64,000 nucleotides of DNA from assembly GCA_030064845.1 (NCBI GenBank), contig JASJEC010000007.1, positions 1 to 64,000 on the forward strand, in the 5' to 3' direction. The notes under the pieces were generated by a model. It made no database searches, had not been told where the DNA came from, and worked only from the letters and a program-made list of their open reading frames with translations. This DNA is from Kiloniellales bacterium (GTDB taxonomy: Bacteria > Pseudomonadota > Alphaproteobacteria > Kiloniellales > JAKSDN01). Both the position numbers and the translations under genes were made by a program. Shown here in pieces: positions 1-8,918 of the stretch (positions within the stretch are counted from its first letter, which is position 1; the number at the start of each line of letters is the position of its first letter).

Positions 1-197
1 ACAGCACCTGGGAGAAGCTGAACAGCCAGTCGCCGGAAAACCTGGAGACCGCCGATCTGGATGGCAACGGCATGGAAGAAGTCATCGTCGACTTCGGCGC
101 CGGCGGCCTTTGGGCCTTCTATAACAACAGCGCCTGGACGTCGCTCAACAGCCAATCGCCCGAAGCTCTAACCTCCGGCAATTTCGATGGCTTGTGA
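1..197 (+). CDS. C-terminal end of an FG-GAP/VCBS-like repeat protein (partial)
   Basis: Only the last 65 codons are in the window; the frame enters at base 3 and stops at the TGA at 195-197. The translation shows two copies of an internal repeat. 'W..LNSQSPE.L' occurs twice, and between the copies lies 'ADLDGNGMEEVIVDFG..GLWAFYN', the Asp/Gly-rich signature of FG-GAP/VCBS beta-propeller blades that bind calcium. Proteins of this kind are usually exported or surface-attached and can hold many blades. What the full protein does cannot be told from the tail. No partner gene follows directly; the next 600 bases hold no intact gene. Confidence 0.6.
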   Translation, partial: STWEKLNSQSPENLETADLDGNGMEEVIVDFGAGGLWAFYNNSAWTSLNSQSPEALTSGNFDGL

Positions 198-799
198 GCC
201 GGAACCGGAGAGGCCGGACACGATACCGTCCGCCCTCGAAAGCATCCCGACGCCCGCCATTGAGACCGACACCGTGTTCGGTCAGGAATGATTGCTTTGG
301 GTTACCCTCGGTGCCGTCCGGCATCGCCGGCCGAGGTCAACCATCCAAGCCGAAGCCGACCTTGAGGTCGAAAGGCGGAAGTGACCTCTCGAATGTTCGA
401 GGCCGGGGCCGGCGGCCCAGCCAACGCAGCAGCGGTTTCACCATCGAGATCTCCGGGTGATACGACGACAGCAGGAGAACGACGTCGGCCTCGTCACCGA
501 CGTGGTGCCGTTGGCGGACCTCGAGCAGGTCGCGATCCTCGGCGCGCAGCCCGTCGGAGGACCAAGCTTTCTCCAAGTCGACGGTCGAGAAGGGTCTGAA
601 GCCGGCCCTGGCCGAAGCCCAGGCCCGCTACCGCGGCTCGGACTGACCGGACAGTCTTGCTCCCGAGGCCCTTCGACCCCGGGGCATAAGGGGTCGGAGA
701 CACCACCGGGCTGCTGTGCCTTGACACCTTTTTCAGGCGTGTCGAGTATCCCTGGCGGAGCGACGGCCAAGTCCGAGCGGGAACGGGATCAGCCAGATC
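198..799. other. 602-bp stretch without an intact gene; possible degraded coding remnant
   Basis: Short open frames cross this stretch on both strands, but none has the codon pattern, start site and length of a convincing gene. The only part that looks protein-like is on the plus strand at about 465-646. One frame gives 'DVGLVTDVVPLADLEQVAILGAQPV'-type sequence until about 555. A second frame, from about 557 to a TGA at 644-646, gives an ordinary-looking C-terminus ending ARYRGSD. A single frameshift would join them, so this may be the worn 3' end of a lost gene. I do not recognise the family. The last 100 bases should contain the promoter of the downstream gamma-glutamyltranspeptidase gene, but no clear -35/-10 pair is visible. 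Confidence 0.3.
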
Positions 800-2434
800 A
801 TGACTCACGGGATCGTGTGCGCGGCCCAGCCGGAAGCGGTGGAGGCGGGTGCGCTCACGCTCCAGCGCGGCGGCAACGCCGTGGATGCTGCTGTTGCCTG
901 CGCACTCACCCAGGGCGTTGTTGACCCTCTCATGACCGGACTGGGCGGCGTCGGCACCGCCATCGTGCGCGTCCCCGGGCATGGGCTGCTGGAGAACCTG
1001 AATTTCCTTGGCGCCGCACCGGCGTCGGCGACCCCGGAAATGTGGACAGACCGGATCGTCGGCGAGACCGGCGACGGATTCGGCTTCGTCCTCGCTGGGC
1101 GAGAGAACGCCCTCGGCCACCAGGCGGTCATGATCCCCGGCAATCTAGCGGGCTATTGGGCCATGCACGCGGCTCACGGGCGCCTGCCCTGGGCCGAGGT
1201 CTGCGATCCCGCGATCCATGAGGCCGAACGGGGATGGATGGTGCGCCCCCATGTCTACGCCTACGCGATCCAGGACGAGGCAGCGCAAGGGCGCGTGCCG
1301 AACGCGGAGATTCTGGGCTTCACGGAGACGGGGCGCGCGCTCTATCTCGACCCGGACCACCGCCCCGGGATGCCTGGCACCATGAAGCCGCTGGGCACGC
1401 GAATCCGTAATCCGGATCTCGCGGACACCCTGCGCGCGGTCGCAGCGTCGGGCGCCGACGCGCTCTATCGGGGCGAACTCGGGAAACGTATCGTCAACGA
1501 CATGCGCAGCCACGGTGGATTGATCACGCTGGAAGACTTGGCGAGCTACCGTGTCATTCACCAGGCCGCGCTCGAAGGGACCTACCGCGGCCACACAGTC
1601 GCCACGAATCAGCCCGGCGGCTCCGGCGTGCAGGTGCTGCAAACCCTCAAGATCCTGGAGCAATTCGACCTCCGCGCGCTTCGCCACGGCGGACCCGAGC
1701 ATCTGCGCACACTCGCCGAGGCCATCGCCTATGCGTACCAGGACAAGCGTGCGCATGTCGGAGATCCGGACCACGTTGACGTTCCTCTCGAACTGCTCAT
1801 CAGTTCCGAGCGTGCGGCCGGGTATGCGCGCCGTATCGAGCGTGGCGAGCAGGCGACATTGCAGCGGCTCGAATCTCTGGACGAACCGCCGGAAACGACC
1901 CAGGTCTGCGCCCTGGACGAGCACGGCAACGCCGTGTCGATGACCCACACGCTCGGCGCGCCATCCGGCGTCATAGCGCCGGGCACCGGCTTCATCCTCA
2001 ACGGGTGCATGGGGATCTTCGATCCGCGGCCCGGCCACGCCACCTCGATTGCGCCGGGCAAGTCCTACACCAGCTCCATGTCCCCAAGTATCGTGTTCGA
2101 TCCCGAGGGTGCGCTGCGCATGGTTCTCGGTGCACCCGGGGCAACCTACATCCCGCAGGCCATCGCCCAGGCCATCTCGAACGTGCTCGACTTCGACATG
2201 ACGATGTCGGACGCGGTCATCGCACCGCGAATTGCGGTAACCCGCAGCCGTACCATCGACGTCAGCAATCGTATCCCGCGCTTCGTCACGGACGAGCTCG
2301 AGGCGGCAGGCTACGCCATCCAACGCAGCTACCTGAGCTACGCCTTCGCCGGCGTTCATGGCGTGGAGGTTGCCGGGCAAAGCTGGCGTGGCGGCGCCGA
2401 TCCGGGTCGTGATGGGATGGCGCTCGTCGTCTGA
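800..2434 (+). CDS. Gamma-glutamyltranspeptidase-family protein (Ntn hydrolase)
   Basis: 544 residues, the normal size for a GGT precursor, which cuts itself into two subunits. The N-terminal 'QRGGNAVDAAVACALTQGVVDPLMTGLGG' block is the family signature. The self-cleavage and nucleophile site is at Thr366 in 'ETTQVCALDEHGNAVS', aligning with Thr391 of E. coli GGT. 'SMSPSIVF' and 'VLGAPGATYIPQAI' follow in the small subunit. There is no signal peptide, so the protein is probably cytoplasmic, unlike classic periplasmic GGT. The Arg that binds the gamma-glutamyl carboxylate in E. coli (Arg114, in a FREMAP-like stretch) is not present in the matching 'NFLGAAP' segment, and the GSPGG loop reads GAPGA. 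The substrate may therefore not be glutathione. A related gene lies convergently 17 bp downstream. The ATG at 800 has no strong Shine-Dalgarno sequence. Confidence 0.85.
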   Translation: MTHGIVCAAQPEAVEAGALTLQRGGNAVDAAVACALTQGVVDPLMTGLGGVGTAIVRVPGHGLLENLNFLGAAPASATPEMWTDRIVGETGDGFGFVLAGRENALGHQAVMIPGNLAGYWAMHAAHGRLPWAEVCDPAIHEAERGWMVRPHVYAYAIQDEAAQGRVPNAEILGFTETGRALYLDPDHRPGMPGTMKPLGTRIRNPDLADTLRAVAASGADALYRGELGKRIVNDMRSHGGLITLEDLASYRVIHQAALEGTYRGHTVATNQPGGSGVQVLQTLKILEQFDLRALRHGGPEHLRTLAEAIAYAYQDKRAHVGDPDHVDVPLELLISSERAAGYARRIERGEQATLQRLESLDEPPETTQVCALDEHGNAVSMTHTLGAPSGVIAPGTGFILNGCMGIFDPRPGHATSIAPGKSYTSSMSPSIVFDPEGALRMVLGAPGATYIPQAIAQAISNVLDFDMTMSDAVIAPRIAVTRSRTIDVSNRIPRFVTDELEAAGYAIQRSYLSYAFAGVHGVEVAGQSWRGGADPGRDGMALVV

Positions 2435-2451
2435 GGCTTTCGCTTGCTGCG

Positions 2452-3975
2452 CTAAGAGCCGAGCGCCGTACCCCCCGTTCGACGGATATCCGCAGCCATT
2501 TGGAAGCGGTCAGGAGGTGCGAAGCATACCGCGCTCACCCCACCGAAAAACATGTCCAGCGTGTCGAATCGGCGCTGCGGCACCTCGAGTTCGTCCACTG
2601 GCATACCCGGTTCGTAGGCGACGCGGCGCTCATCCTCCCGTGGCCACTCGACATGAAGGCGGGGATGATTGACTGCCTCCTGAAGTGTCATGTTCAGACG
2701 GATGAAGTTCGTCACCGTCTGCAGGATGGCGGTGGTGATGCGGTCCGCTCCCGGCGATCCGATGGACAGCACGGAGCCGTCAGCGCTGCGACCGGCGGTT
2801 GGCGCCATGTTGGAGGGGATGCGCGTGCCTGGTCGCAGCGCGTGAAACCCACGCTTGTTGAGCTCGATCTCGCCGAGGGAGTTGTTCATCCAAACGCCCG
2901 TTCCCGGCGGCATGACTCCAGAACCGTAGCCCGCGGAGGCCGTGACGGCGCAGGCGAGTCCATCCCTATCCACCGCGGAAGAGTGCACCGTGGACGGCGA
3001 GGCGAGCGCCGATGGATTTCTGTTCGCGAGGTTTAGTAGTCCCTCTACGTCGCGTCCAAGCTCGTCCGATCTATCCAAACACCGCCTGCGATACTGCATC
3101 ACCTGGGTCTGCACTTCGATCAAACGGGCCGCCATTTGCCCCGTCCAGGCGCTGTGTTCGAGGCCGCGCACCAGCAAGAGCATGGCCGCCAAGGCGGCGC
3201 CCCCAACGCTCGGCGCCGCCGTGGTCGCCAGATGCCAGTCATCCATCTTTACCTCGAGGGCCGGCGAGATGCGGGGCCGGTATGCCTCGAGGTCCCTCAG
3301 GCCCAACAAACCGTCGTTGGCTTCCATGTCGCGGGCAATCAAGCGCGCGATATCGCCTCTGTAGAAGGTCTCTACGCCTTGCTCCGCGATGGCCGCGAGA
3401 CTGTCGCTGAGGCCCTCTACATGGATCGTGTCTCCGGCGCGCTTCGTCTCGCCACGCTCATTCTGCAGCGGGCGCAAAGCGTTGGGATTCCAGCCAAATA
3501 TGCCCTCGTGCGTATGCTCGATGTAGCGTTGGGACGCAGCGGAAAGGGGAAACCCGTCTCTTGCATGGGAATAGGCGGGTTCCACGAGGGCTTTCCACGG
3601 CATGCTGCCGTAGCGCCGGGCCGCGAGGGCATATCCGGCGAGCGCGCCCGGTGTGGCGACCGAAGAGTAACCGACCGTTGTGGGCGTACCGCCGCCGTAG
3701 GCGAGCATCACATCCAACCCGCCACGGCCCCGCCGCTCGGCCGGCACACTGCGACCCGGCATCTCCGACGTGCCATCGACCATCACCGGACGCTCGCCCG
3801 GCGGCCAGATCACGGCCAAGGCGCCGCCGCCGAGCGACACGACGCCGGGCTCCGTTATCAGCTGAACCAGGCTCGCAGCGATCGCCGCGTCGACGGCATT
3901 GCCGCCGGCCGCTGCGATCTCGGCGCCCGCGTCCGCTGCGATCTGCGAGCTCGATGCGATGGCGAGACGGGTCAT
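2452..3975 (-). CDS. Second gamma-glutamyltranspeptidase-family protein
   Basis: The open frame reaches back to 4176. The first 67 codons of it are Cys/Arg-rich and look non-coding, and family similarity begins at 'MTRLAIASSSQIAADAGAEIAAAGGNAVDAA', so I place the start at 3975 (507 aa). The nucleophile block is 'STVHSSAVDRDG', with Thr329 at the position of the catalytic Thr. The loop normally read as GSPGG is GSPGADRI, and the GGT substrate-binding Arg is missing from 'VDGTSEMPG'. The protein is distinctly shorter and more divergent than its convergent neighbour, so the two are not a recent duplication. No signal peptide is seen. GGT-like hydrolases of this type can be acylases or amidases; the substrate is unknown. 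The 258 bp upstream hold no recognisable gene. Confidence 0.8.
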   Translation of the reverse strand: MTRLAIASSSQIAADAGAEIAAAGGNAVDAAIAASLVQLITEPGVVSLGGGALAVIWPPGERPVMVDGTSEMPGRSVPAERRGRGGLDVMLAYGGGTPTTVGYSSVATPGALAGYALAARRYGSMPWKALVEPAYSHARDGFPLSAASQRYIEHTHEGIFGWNPNALRPLQNERGETKRAGDTIHVEGLSDSLAAIAEQGVETFYRGDIARLIARDMEANDGLLGLRDLEAYRPRISPALEVKMDDWHLATTAAPSVGGAALAAMLLLVRGLEHSAWTGQMAARLIEVQTQVMQYRRRCLDRSDELGRDVEGLLNLANRNPSALASPSTVHSSAVDRDGLACAVTASAGYGSGVMPPGTGVWMNNSLGEIELNKRGFHALRPGTRIPSNMAPTAGRSADGSVLSIGSPGADRITTAILQTVTNFIRLNMTLQEAVNHPRLHVEWPREDERRVAYEPGMPVDELEVPQRRFDTLDMFFGGVSAVCFAPPDRFQMAADIRRTGGTALGS

Positions 3976-4233
3976 ATCGTACCGGCCACAAAGCGGTTCG
4001 TATTGCAATTCTTGCCGCCAACAGCCGGCTGCTGCGGTGATCCAAGTCAAACAACAGCACGCGGACGAAAGGCAGGGTTCGGCCGGCCACCAAATCCCGG
4101 CAGAGCGTCTCTTGCAGAGACTTCGCTTTGAGAGCGGGTTGTCTTCGATCGGGATCACGGCCTGATCCCGGTCCACGTGCCGACTCCCGCAAACTCACTC
4201 ACGCCGGCGTCGAAGGCGTAGGATTGCGCTAGC

Positions 4234-5235
4234 TCAGGCCGGCCATTCTCGGAAATCTCCGTTGGCCAGCATCGCCGTTACCGTGACGTTGCGACGTTGT
4301 TCGATCAGCCGAGCCAATCGCTCCGGGTCGAGATGGTAGAATCCCGTGGAAAGGGCATCGGCCTCGGTCGCGGTCGACGCGCTTACCGACAGGCTGAGAT
4401 AGCGGTGGGAACTGCGCCCTCTGGCAGGATCGAAGAGGTGGTGGTGGCCCCCCGAACCATCGAAGCGAGAGCCTTGGCCGGCCGAAGTCGCCAGGGCCGC
4501 CCGCTCCAGAGTGCGCGTCCCGTAGATGCGCTCCCTGTTCCGCGGGTCCTCCAGGCCGATGGACCAGGGCCGCCCCGCCGGGTGTTGGCCCAGCGCCCGC
4601 AGCTCTCCCAGATCGATCAAGCTGTGGCCGAGGCCTTCCCGGCGGAACAGATCCGCCACCCGGTCGGTGATGTAGCCCTGGGCGATGCCGTTCAGGGTGA
4701 CCGCCATTCCCGGCTTCTCGAAGGCGACGCGGCCGGGGTCGAAGGAAACTGCTCTGAAGTCGACGTGCTTGAGGGTCTCGGCGATGGCCGCCGGACTCGG
4801 TCCGCCCGCCGCGGCGCTCGCTCCCGAGAAGTGCTCTGCATAGAGCCGCCACAGTGGCTGCACCGTTATGTCGAACGCGCCCTCCGTAAGCTCGCCGTAG
4901 CGCCGCGCCTCGGCGAGAAGGCGTAGCAGGTCGAGCGGCGGTGCGTGGAGAACGCCCTCGCGGTTCAGGCGGGAAACCGCCGAGTCCGGACGGTAGAGAC
5001 TGAAGACCCGCTCGAGGCGCTCGATCTCGTCGAGCGCTTGCCGGATCAAGCCGCGGCCGCGTTCCGGATCGGGATGAGCGAGCCTGATGGAGGCGCGGGC
5101 GCCGAGCGCCGTCCCCTGCCAGGCCTGGAATTCGATCTTGGCGCCGCCCGAGCTTTGACGAAGCAGGCCGAGGCCGGTGGCCGCGGCGGCGATGCTGAGG
5201 AACCGCCGCCGGCCGGCGAGCTGCTGGTGCGTCAT
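4234..5235 (-). CDS. nosX: NosX, ApbE-type FAD:protein FMN transferase of the nos operon
   Basis: 333 aa. It begins with a twin-arginine signal (GRRRFLSIAAAATGLGLL), so it acts in the periplasm. The ApbE fold is visible from 'QALDEIERLERVFSLYRPDSAVSRLN' through 'GAFDITVQPLWRLY' to the FAD/Mg-binding 'LNGIAQGYITDRVADL...LIDLGELRALG' and the late 'ATEADALSTGFYHL' block. NosX/ApbE proteins attach FMN to a Thr of the periplasmic domain of NosR, which N2O reduction needs in vivo. The gene is last in nosRZDFYLX and its ATG overlaps the nosL stop by 4 bp, indicating translational coupling. No terminator is obvious in the gap beyond its 3' end. Confidence 0.9.
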   Translation of the reverse strand: MTHQQLAGRRRFLSIAAAATGLGLLRQSSGGAKIEFQAWQGTALGARASIRLAHPDPERGRGLIRQALDEIERLERVFSLYRPDSAVSRLNREGVLHAPPLDLLRLLAEARRYGELTEGAFDITVQPLWRLYAEHFSGASAAAGGPSPAAIAETLKHVDFRAVSFDPGRVAFEKPGMAVTLNGIAQGYITDRVADLFRREGLGHSLIDLGELRALGQHPAGRPWSIGLEDPRNRERIYGTRTLERAALATSAGQGSRFDGSGGHHHLFDPARGRSSHRYLSLSVSASTATEADALSTGFYHLDPERLARLIEQRRNVTVTAMLANGDFREWPA

Positions 5236-5858
5236 TGATGAGCCTCCTGGGTCTCGTGCCGGTCGTGTCCCTTGTCGTGTCCCTTGTCGTGTCCCGCCGC
5301 ATGCCGGTGCGCGGGGGAATCGTGCTGCCCGTGGCTTGCCCCCGAATGGTGGCTATCCGGGACCTCGCCCAGAACGGCGTCGGCCGGAATATCGGCGAAG
5401 GCGACAACGCTGCCGCCATGTTTCGCGACGAAAGCTTCGGCCGCGGGCCGCTCGGAGAAGGGGACGGTCTCGGGCGCGCCCATGCCGCCCCGCCGTCCGC
5501 TGCCGATCACGTACCAGGCGGCCTTGGCGTCGATCCAGGTCCCTGCCTCGGGCGCCGCCCAGCTCGCCTGGCCCATATCGTTGACGTAGATGGCCGCGAT
5601 GTTCTTGGCTTCCTCGGGCAGGCGGGTGAAGGCGACGGTGTCGCGCACCGAGCTGAACCAGATTGGCTCCGCCCGGTCGGTCAGGAAGATCTGCCCCTTC
5701 GGCCCGGGGTGATCCTCGACGATCATGTTGCAGTAGTGGCCGATAGCCTCGCGGGTCAGCTCCTGCGGATCGGGAGCCTCGACCCTCTGATCTTCACCGC
5801 AAGCGGGAAGCAGCAGCAGGACAGCCAGCACCGCGCGGCGGATTTCCTTTGTCACCAT
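5232..5858 (-). CDS. nosL: NosL, copper-binding lipoprotein for NosZ maturation
   Basis: 208 aa, starting at the ATG at 5858; longer upstream extensions of the frame run through nosY and are not coding. The N-terminus MVTKEIRRAVLAVLLLLPACGEDQ is a lipoprotein signal with lipobox LPAC. The Cu(I) site is 'HYCNMIVEDHPGPKGQI', matching the CxM...GPK motif of NosL, which delivers copper to apo-NosZ with NosDFY. The family domain ends near 'GSVVAFADIPADAVL'. After it comes an extra tail of about 45 residues with more than a dozen His (repeats of GHDKGHDK type), which probably binds metal. It sits between nosY (2 bp upstream) and nosX (4-bp overlap). Confidence 0.92.
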   Translation of the reverse strand: MVTKEIRRAVLAVLLLLPACGEDQRVEAPDPQELTREAIGHYCNMIVEDHPGPKGQIFLTDRAEPIWFSSVRDTVAFTRLPEEAKNIAAIYVNDMGQASWAAPEAGTWIDAKAAWYVIGSGRRGGMGAPETVPFSERPAAEAFVAKHGGSVVAFADIPADAVLGEVPDSHHSGASHGQHDSPAHRHAAGHDKGHDKGHDRHETQEAHQ

Positions 5859-5860
5859 GT

Positions 5861-6688
5861 CTAGATCTCCCTGCGCCGGAACAGAGCGACGGTGGCGGCC
5901 AACGGCAAGGCGACCCAGGCCAGCATGATGAGAAGGGGCAACTCCAGGCCAAGGCCGGCCTCTGACGCCAGTCCCGCCATGCCGGACGCCAGGCCCACCC
6001 CGTCCGAGCCGGTCAGATTGAAGATCCTGTAGGCATCGGTCGGATTGACCAGCAAGAGCGCCGAGATCAGGTTCTGGCTCATCGCCTGCCCCTGGTCGGC
6101 GATGAGCAGTCCGAGCAGCGCCAGGTCGTAGATCACGACGAAGAGCAGCCAAAGACCGATGGCCAAGCCCGCGGCCGTGGCCCGTTCCCGCACCAGGGCG
6201 CTGGGCAGATAGCCGAGGCAGAGGAACACGGCCCCGAGAAGAAGCGAGCTCGCCATCATGGCGGAAAAGGCCCGCCAGTCTACTGCCGCGCCGTCGGCGA
6301 CCAGGGACACGCCGGGGAGCACCAGGCCGTATCCGATCAAGATCGCCAGCGCGAGGATCGCGGTGTGGCCCAGGAACTTGCCGAGCACCACCTGCCAACG
6401 CGCCACCGGATAGGCCAGGAGCAACAGCAAGGTGCCCCGTTCCGCCTCGCCGACGAAGGCGTCGTAGGCCAACATGAGGGCGAGCAGCGGCAGGAGATAA
6501 ACCGTCAAGCTGGACAGGCTGACGATCGTGACATCGAAGGCGCCGGCCTTGACGCCGCCGACCGGTGCCGAGCCCAGAAAGGCGAGCGACAGGGCAAGCG
6601 TCGCCAAGAGCAGAATGGCGGCGGCAATCCAGCGGTTGCGCAGGCCGTCGCGCAGCTCCTTGGCGGCGAGGATCATGAGCACCCTCAT
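5861..6688 (-). CDS. nosY: NosY, ABC-2 type permease for NosZ maturation
   Basis: 275 aa, mostly hydrophobic, with about six predicted membrane helices, for example 'WIAAAILLLATLALSLAFLG', 'LTVYLLPLLALMLAYDAFVG', 'AILALAILIGYGLVLPGVSLV' and a last helix near 'LIMLAWVALPLAATVALF'. The 'DAFVGEAERGTLLLLLAYPV' stretch is the coupling segment typical of ABC-2 permeases. It is the membrane part of the NosDFY transporter that energises CuZ cluster assembly, probably by exporting a sulfur compound and driving NosD. Its ATG overlaps the nosF stop by 4 bp (ATGA), and nosL begins 2 bp after its own stop. Confidence 0.92.
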   Translation of the reverse strand: MRVLMILAAKELRDGLRNRWIAAAILLLATLALSLAFLGSAPVGGVKAGAFDVTIVSLSSLTVYLLPLLALMLAYDAFVGEAERGTLLLLLAYPVARWQVVLGKFLGHTAILALAILIGYGLVLPGVSLVADGAAVDWRAFSAMMASSLLLGAVFLCLGYLPSALVRERATAAGLAIGLWLLFVVIYDLALLGLLIADQGQAMSQNLISALLLVNPTDAYRIFNLTGSDGVGLASGMAGLASEAGLGLELPLLIMLAWVALPLAATVALFRRREI

Positions 6689-7614
6689 GACGGGCCTCCG
6701 CCGGTAGCGAAGTGCTGATAGATCTCCTCCAGCATCGGCGGCCGGATATCGATGTCCTGAACCGTCTCGCCCATGGCGGCGAGCTGCCGGACGATCGTCA
6801 TCTTGTCGGCGCCGAGGCAGGTCAGATCGACCGTGCGGCTGTTGACGCTTCGCACTTCGCCGAGGCGGTCGATCCGCTCGGCAAACGGCCCGGCGTCGCC
6901 CGGCTTGACGGTCACCCGGACCCGGATCGGCAGATTGGCGGCTTCCCGCAAGGCCTCCAGGGTACCGCAGGCGACGAGGTGACCCTGATGCATGATCGCG
7001 ACCCGATCGGCCCGGGCTTCGATTTCGGTGAGCGCGTGGGAGGAGATCAAGGCCGTGACGCCCGCCGCGCTCTGATCCGATAGCAGCTCGTAGAAGGCGC
7101 GACGGAAAGCGGGGTCCAAGCCGGTCGTGGGCTCGTCGAACAGCAGCAGCCGTGGTTTGCCGAGCATTGCCTGGGCCAGGCCGAGACGCTGTCGCATGCC
7201 CTTCGAGTAGGTGCCGACCCGCTGACTTCGGGCTTCAGAGAGGCCGAAGCGCTCCAGCAGACCGTCGCAAAGGTCCGTGTCCTGGCCCTTCAGCCTGGCG
7301 TAGAACTTCAGAACCTCGCGCCCGGTCAGGGCGCCCTGGAAGGCAACGTTCTCCGGCAGGAAGCCGGTGCCGCCGCGGTAGCCGGCGGCCCCGGCGCTTG
7401 CCGGATCCTCGCCCTGCACCCTGATCCGGCCCGCGCTCGGCCGTGTCAGCCCCAACGCCAGCTTGATCAAGGTCGTCTTGCCGGCCCCGTTGTGGCCGAC
7501 CAGTGCCAGGCACTCGCCGGTTTCCACGCCGAGGCTCACGTCGTAGAGGACGGTCTTGCGGCCGTAGCGCTTGGTGACGCTCTCGAATTCGAGCATGTTC
7601 CCCGGGGCCCGCAT
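6685..7614 (-). CDS. nosF: NosF, ABC transporter ATPase for NosZ maturation
   Basis: 309 aa from the ATG at 7614, which lies 5 bp after the nosD stop; a second in-frame ATG at 7596 (MLEFESVTK) is also possible. All ATPase motifs are present: Walker A 'GHNGAGKTT', the signature region 'YSKGMRQRLGLAQAML', Walker B 'LLLFDEPTTGLD' and the switch His in 'SSHAL'. The C-terminal part beyond residue 220 is the accessory domain found in NosF-type ATPases. It pairs with NosY in the inner membrane and with NosD in the periplasm to support copper-sulfur cluster assembly in NosZ. Upstream codons of the open frame overlap nosD in another frame and are ignored. Confidence 0.93.
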   Translation of the reverse strand: MRAPGNMLEFESVTKRYGRKTVLYDVSLGVETGECLALVGHNGAGKTTLIKLALGLTRPSAGRIRVQGEDPASAGAAGYRGGTGFLPENVAFQGALTGREVLKFYARLKGQDTDLCDGLLERFGLSEARSQRVGTYSKGMRQRLGLAQAMLGKPRLLLFDEPTTGLDPAFRRAFYELLSDQSAAGVTALISSHALTEIEARADRVAIMHQGHLVACGTLEALREAANLPIRVRVTVKPGDAGPFAERIDRLGEVRSVNSRTVDLTCLGADKMTIVRQLAAMGETVQDIDIRPPMLEEIYQHFATGGGPS

Positions 7615-7619
7615 GGCGA

Positions 7620-8918
7620 TCAGCGTTCCGTCGTCCCTGCCCCGTCGGGTGGGGCCATGAGCGGCGCACTGTCGGTGACGCCACCCGGATGAAGCGCCGG
7701 GAATTCCGACTGGGCCCAGCGCAGGACCTGCACGGCCGGGCTGTTCAGCAGGAGCTTGGCGAGCGGCTGGCGCCAGACGATCTGGTCGACCAGTCCGTTC
7801 GGGCGGTAGGGACGCTCGGCGATCCCGTCGTTGTCGAGGTCGAAGGCCGGGTTGTCGCTCCAGTAGTTGCCTTGGCCTTCGACCGACCACTCCACTTCGC
7901 GCGTGCCGACGTACTTCACCTGGGTTCGATTGCCAATGAAGGCGTTGCCGGCAATCTCGTTGCGTTCCGAGCCGGCGGTGAAATGAATGCCGATGGCGCA
8001 GCCCTGGAAACGGTTGCCGCGAAAGCTGTTCTTGTTGGCGTTGTAGATGAAGACGCACTTCTCGGCGCCGCCGCGCACGGCGTTGCCTACGATCTGCGAC
8101 CTGTTGGCGTAGTTGAACAGGAAGCCGTGATCTCGGTCGCCGTCGGACAGGTTGTCCCGTACCGTCAGGCGGTGTGAGAACATGACGGCGTAGCCGACAT
8201 GATTGCCGCGCGAGACGTTGCCGGAGACCTCGCTGTCATTGGTGTACATGTAGTGAATGGCGAAGCGCAGCTCACCGAAGCGATTGTCGCGGAAGGAGTT
8301 CTGCTTCGAGGTGGTGACGAAGATGCCGTCGCGCCCGTGGCGGATCTCGTTTCCCTCGACCACAGAGCCCGGCGTGTTCCAGAGCTGCACGCCGTTGCCC
8401 CGCTCGTTCACGCGCAGATCCTTGCGTCCGACGATACGATTGCCCCTGACGACGGCGTCGCGCGGTCCCTTGAGATAGACGCCGATCAGATTGCCGGCCA
8501 GCCGGTTGTCCTCGATCAGCGCCCGGCTGCCGGCCACAGTGACGAAGATGCCGCTGTCCTCCCGTTCCAGGCTGGCGCCGGAGTTCTTGACGGTCAGTCC
8601 GCGCAGGACGACATCGGGCGCGGCCACGGTGATCACGGTGCCGGCGCCGCCGCCGTCGATCACGGTCTCGGGATGTCCGACCAGGGAAAGGGGACGTTCG
8701 ATCCGGACCGGCCCTCGATAGCGGCCGGCCTTGAGCTGCAGAACATCGCCCGGCGCCGCCCGGGCGAGGGCTTTGCGCAAGGCCTCGGGTCCGGGCTCGA
8801 CCGCTACGGTGGCGGCCAAGACCGCGGCCGGGCCGAGGCACCCGAGGACAAGCCCCGCGGCGGCCAGGAAAACCCTGGCCACCGGGAGCCTGCCAAGCTT
8901 TCGAACGCCCGACGGCAT
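7620..8918 (-). CDS. nosD: NosD, periplasmic beta-helix protein for CuZ assembly
   Basis: 432 aa, taking the ATG at 8918 that overlaps the nosZ stop by one base (TGATG). An upstream start at 8999 would run inside nosZ. A signal peptide is visible (LPVARVFLAAAGLVLGCLGPAAVLA). The body is a right-handed beta-helix of CASH/NosD repeats with the regular spacing 'GI.V....N.F..N', for example 'NLIGVYLKGPRDAVVRGNRIVG', 'GIFVTTSKQNSFRDN' and 'CVFIYNANKNSFRGN'. NosD works with NosFY as the periplasmic platform for NosZ copper loading. The sequence ends in a short Pro/Ala-rich tail. Confidence 0.93.
   Translation of the reverse strand: MPSGVRKLGRLPVARVFLAAAGLVLGCLGPAAVLAATVAVEPGPEALRKALARAAPGDVLQLKAGRYRGPVRIERPLSLVGHPETVIDGGGAGTVITVAAPDVVLRGLTVKNSGASLEREDSGIFVTVAGSRALIEDNRLAGNLIGVYLKGPRDAVVRGNRIVGRKDLRVNERGNGVQLWNTPGSVVEGNEIRHGRDGIFVTTSKQNSFRDNRFGELRFAIHYMYTNDSEVSGNVSRGNHVGYAVMFSHRLTVRDNLSDGDRDHGFLFNYANRSQIVGNAVRGGAEKCVFIYNANKNSFRGNRFQGCAIGIHFTAGSERNEIAGNAFIGNRTQVKYVGTREVEWSVEGQGNYWSDNPAFDLDNDGIAERPYRPNGLVDQIVWRQPLAKLLLNSPAVQVLRWAQSEFPALHPGGVTDSAPLMAPPDGAGTTER

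Noticed and set aside
5232-6398. NosL with a long N-terminal extension
   Set aside because: The extension reads through nosY in another frame; the lipoprotein signal starts at ATG 5858.
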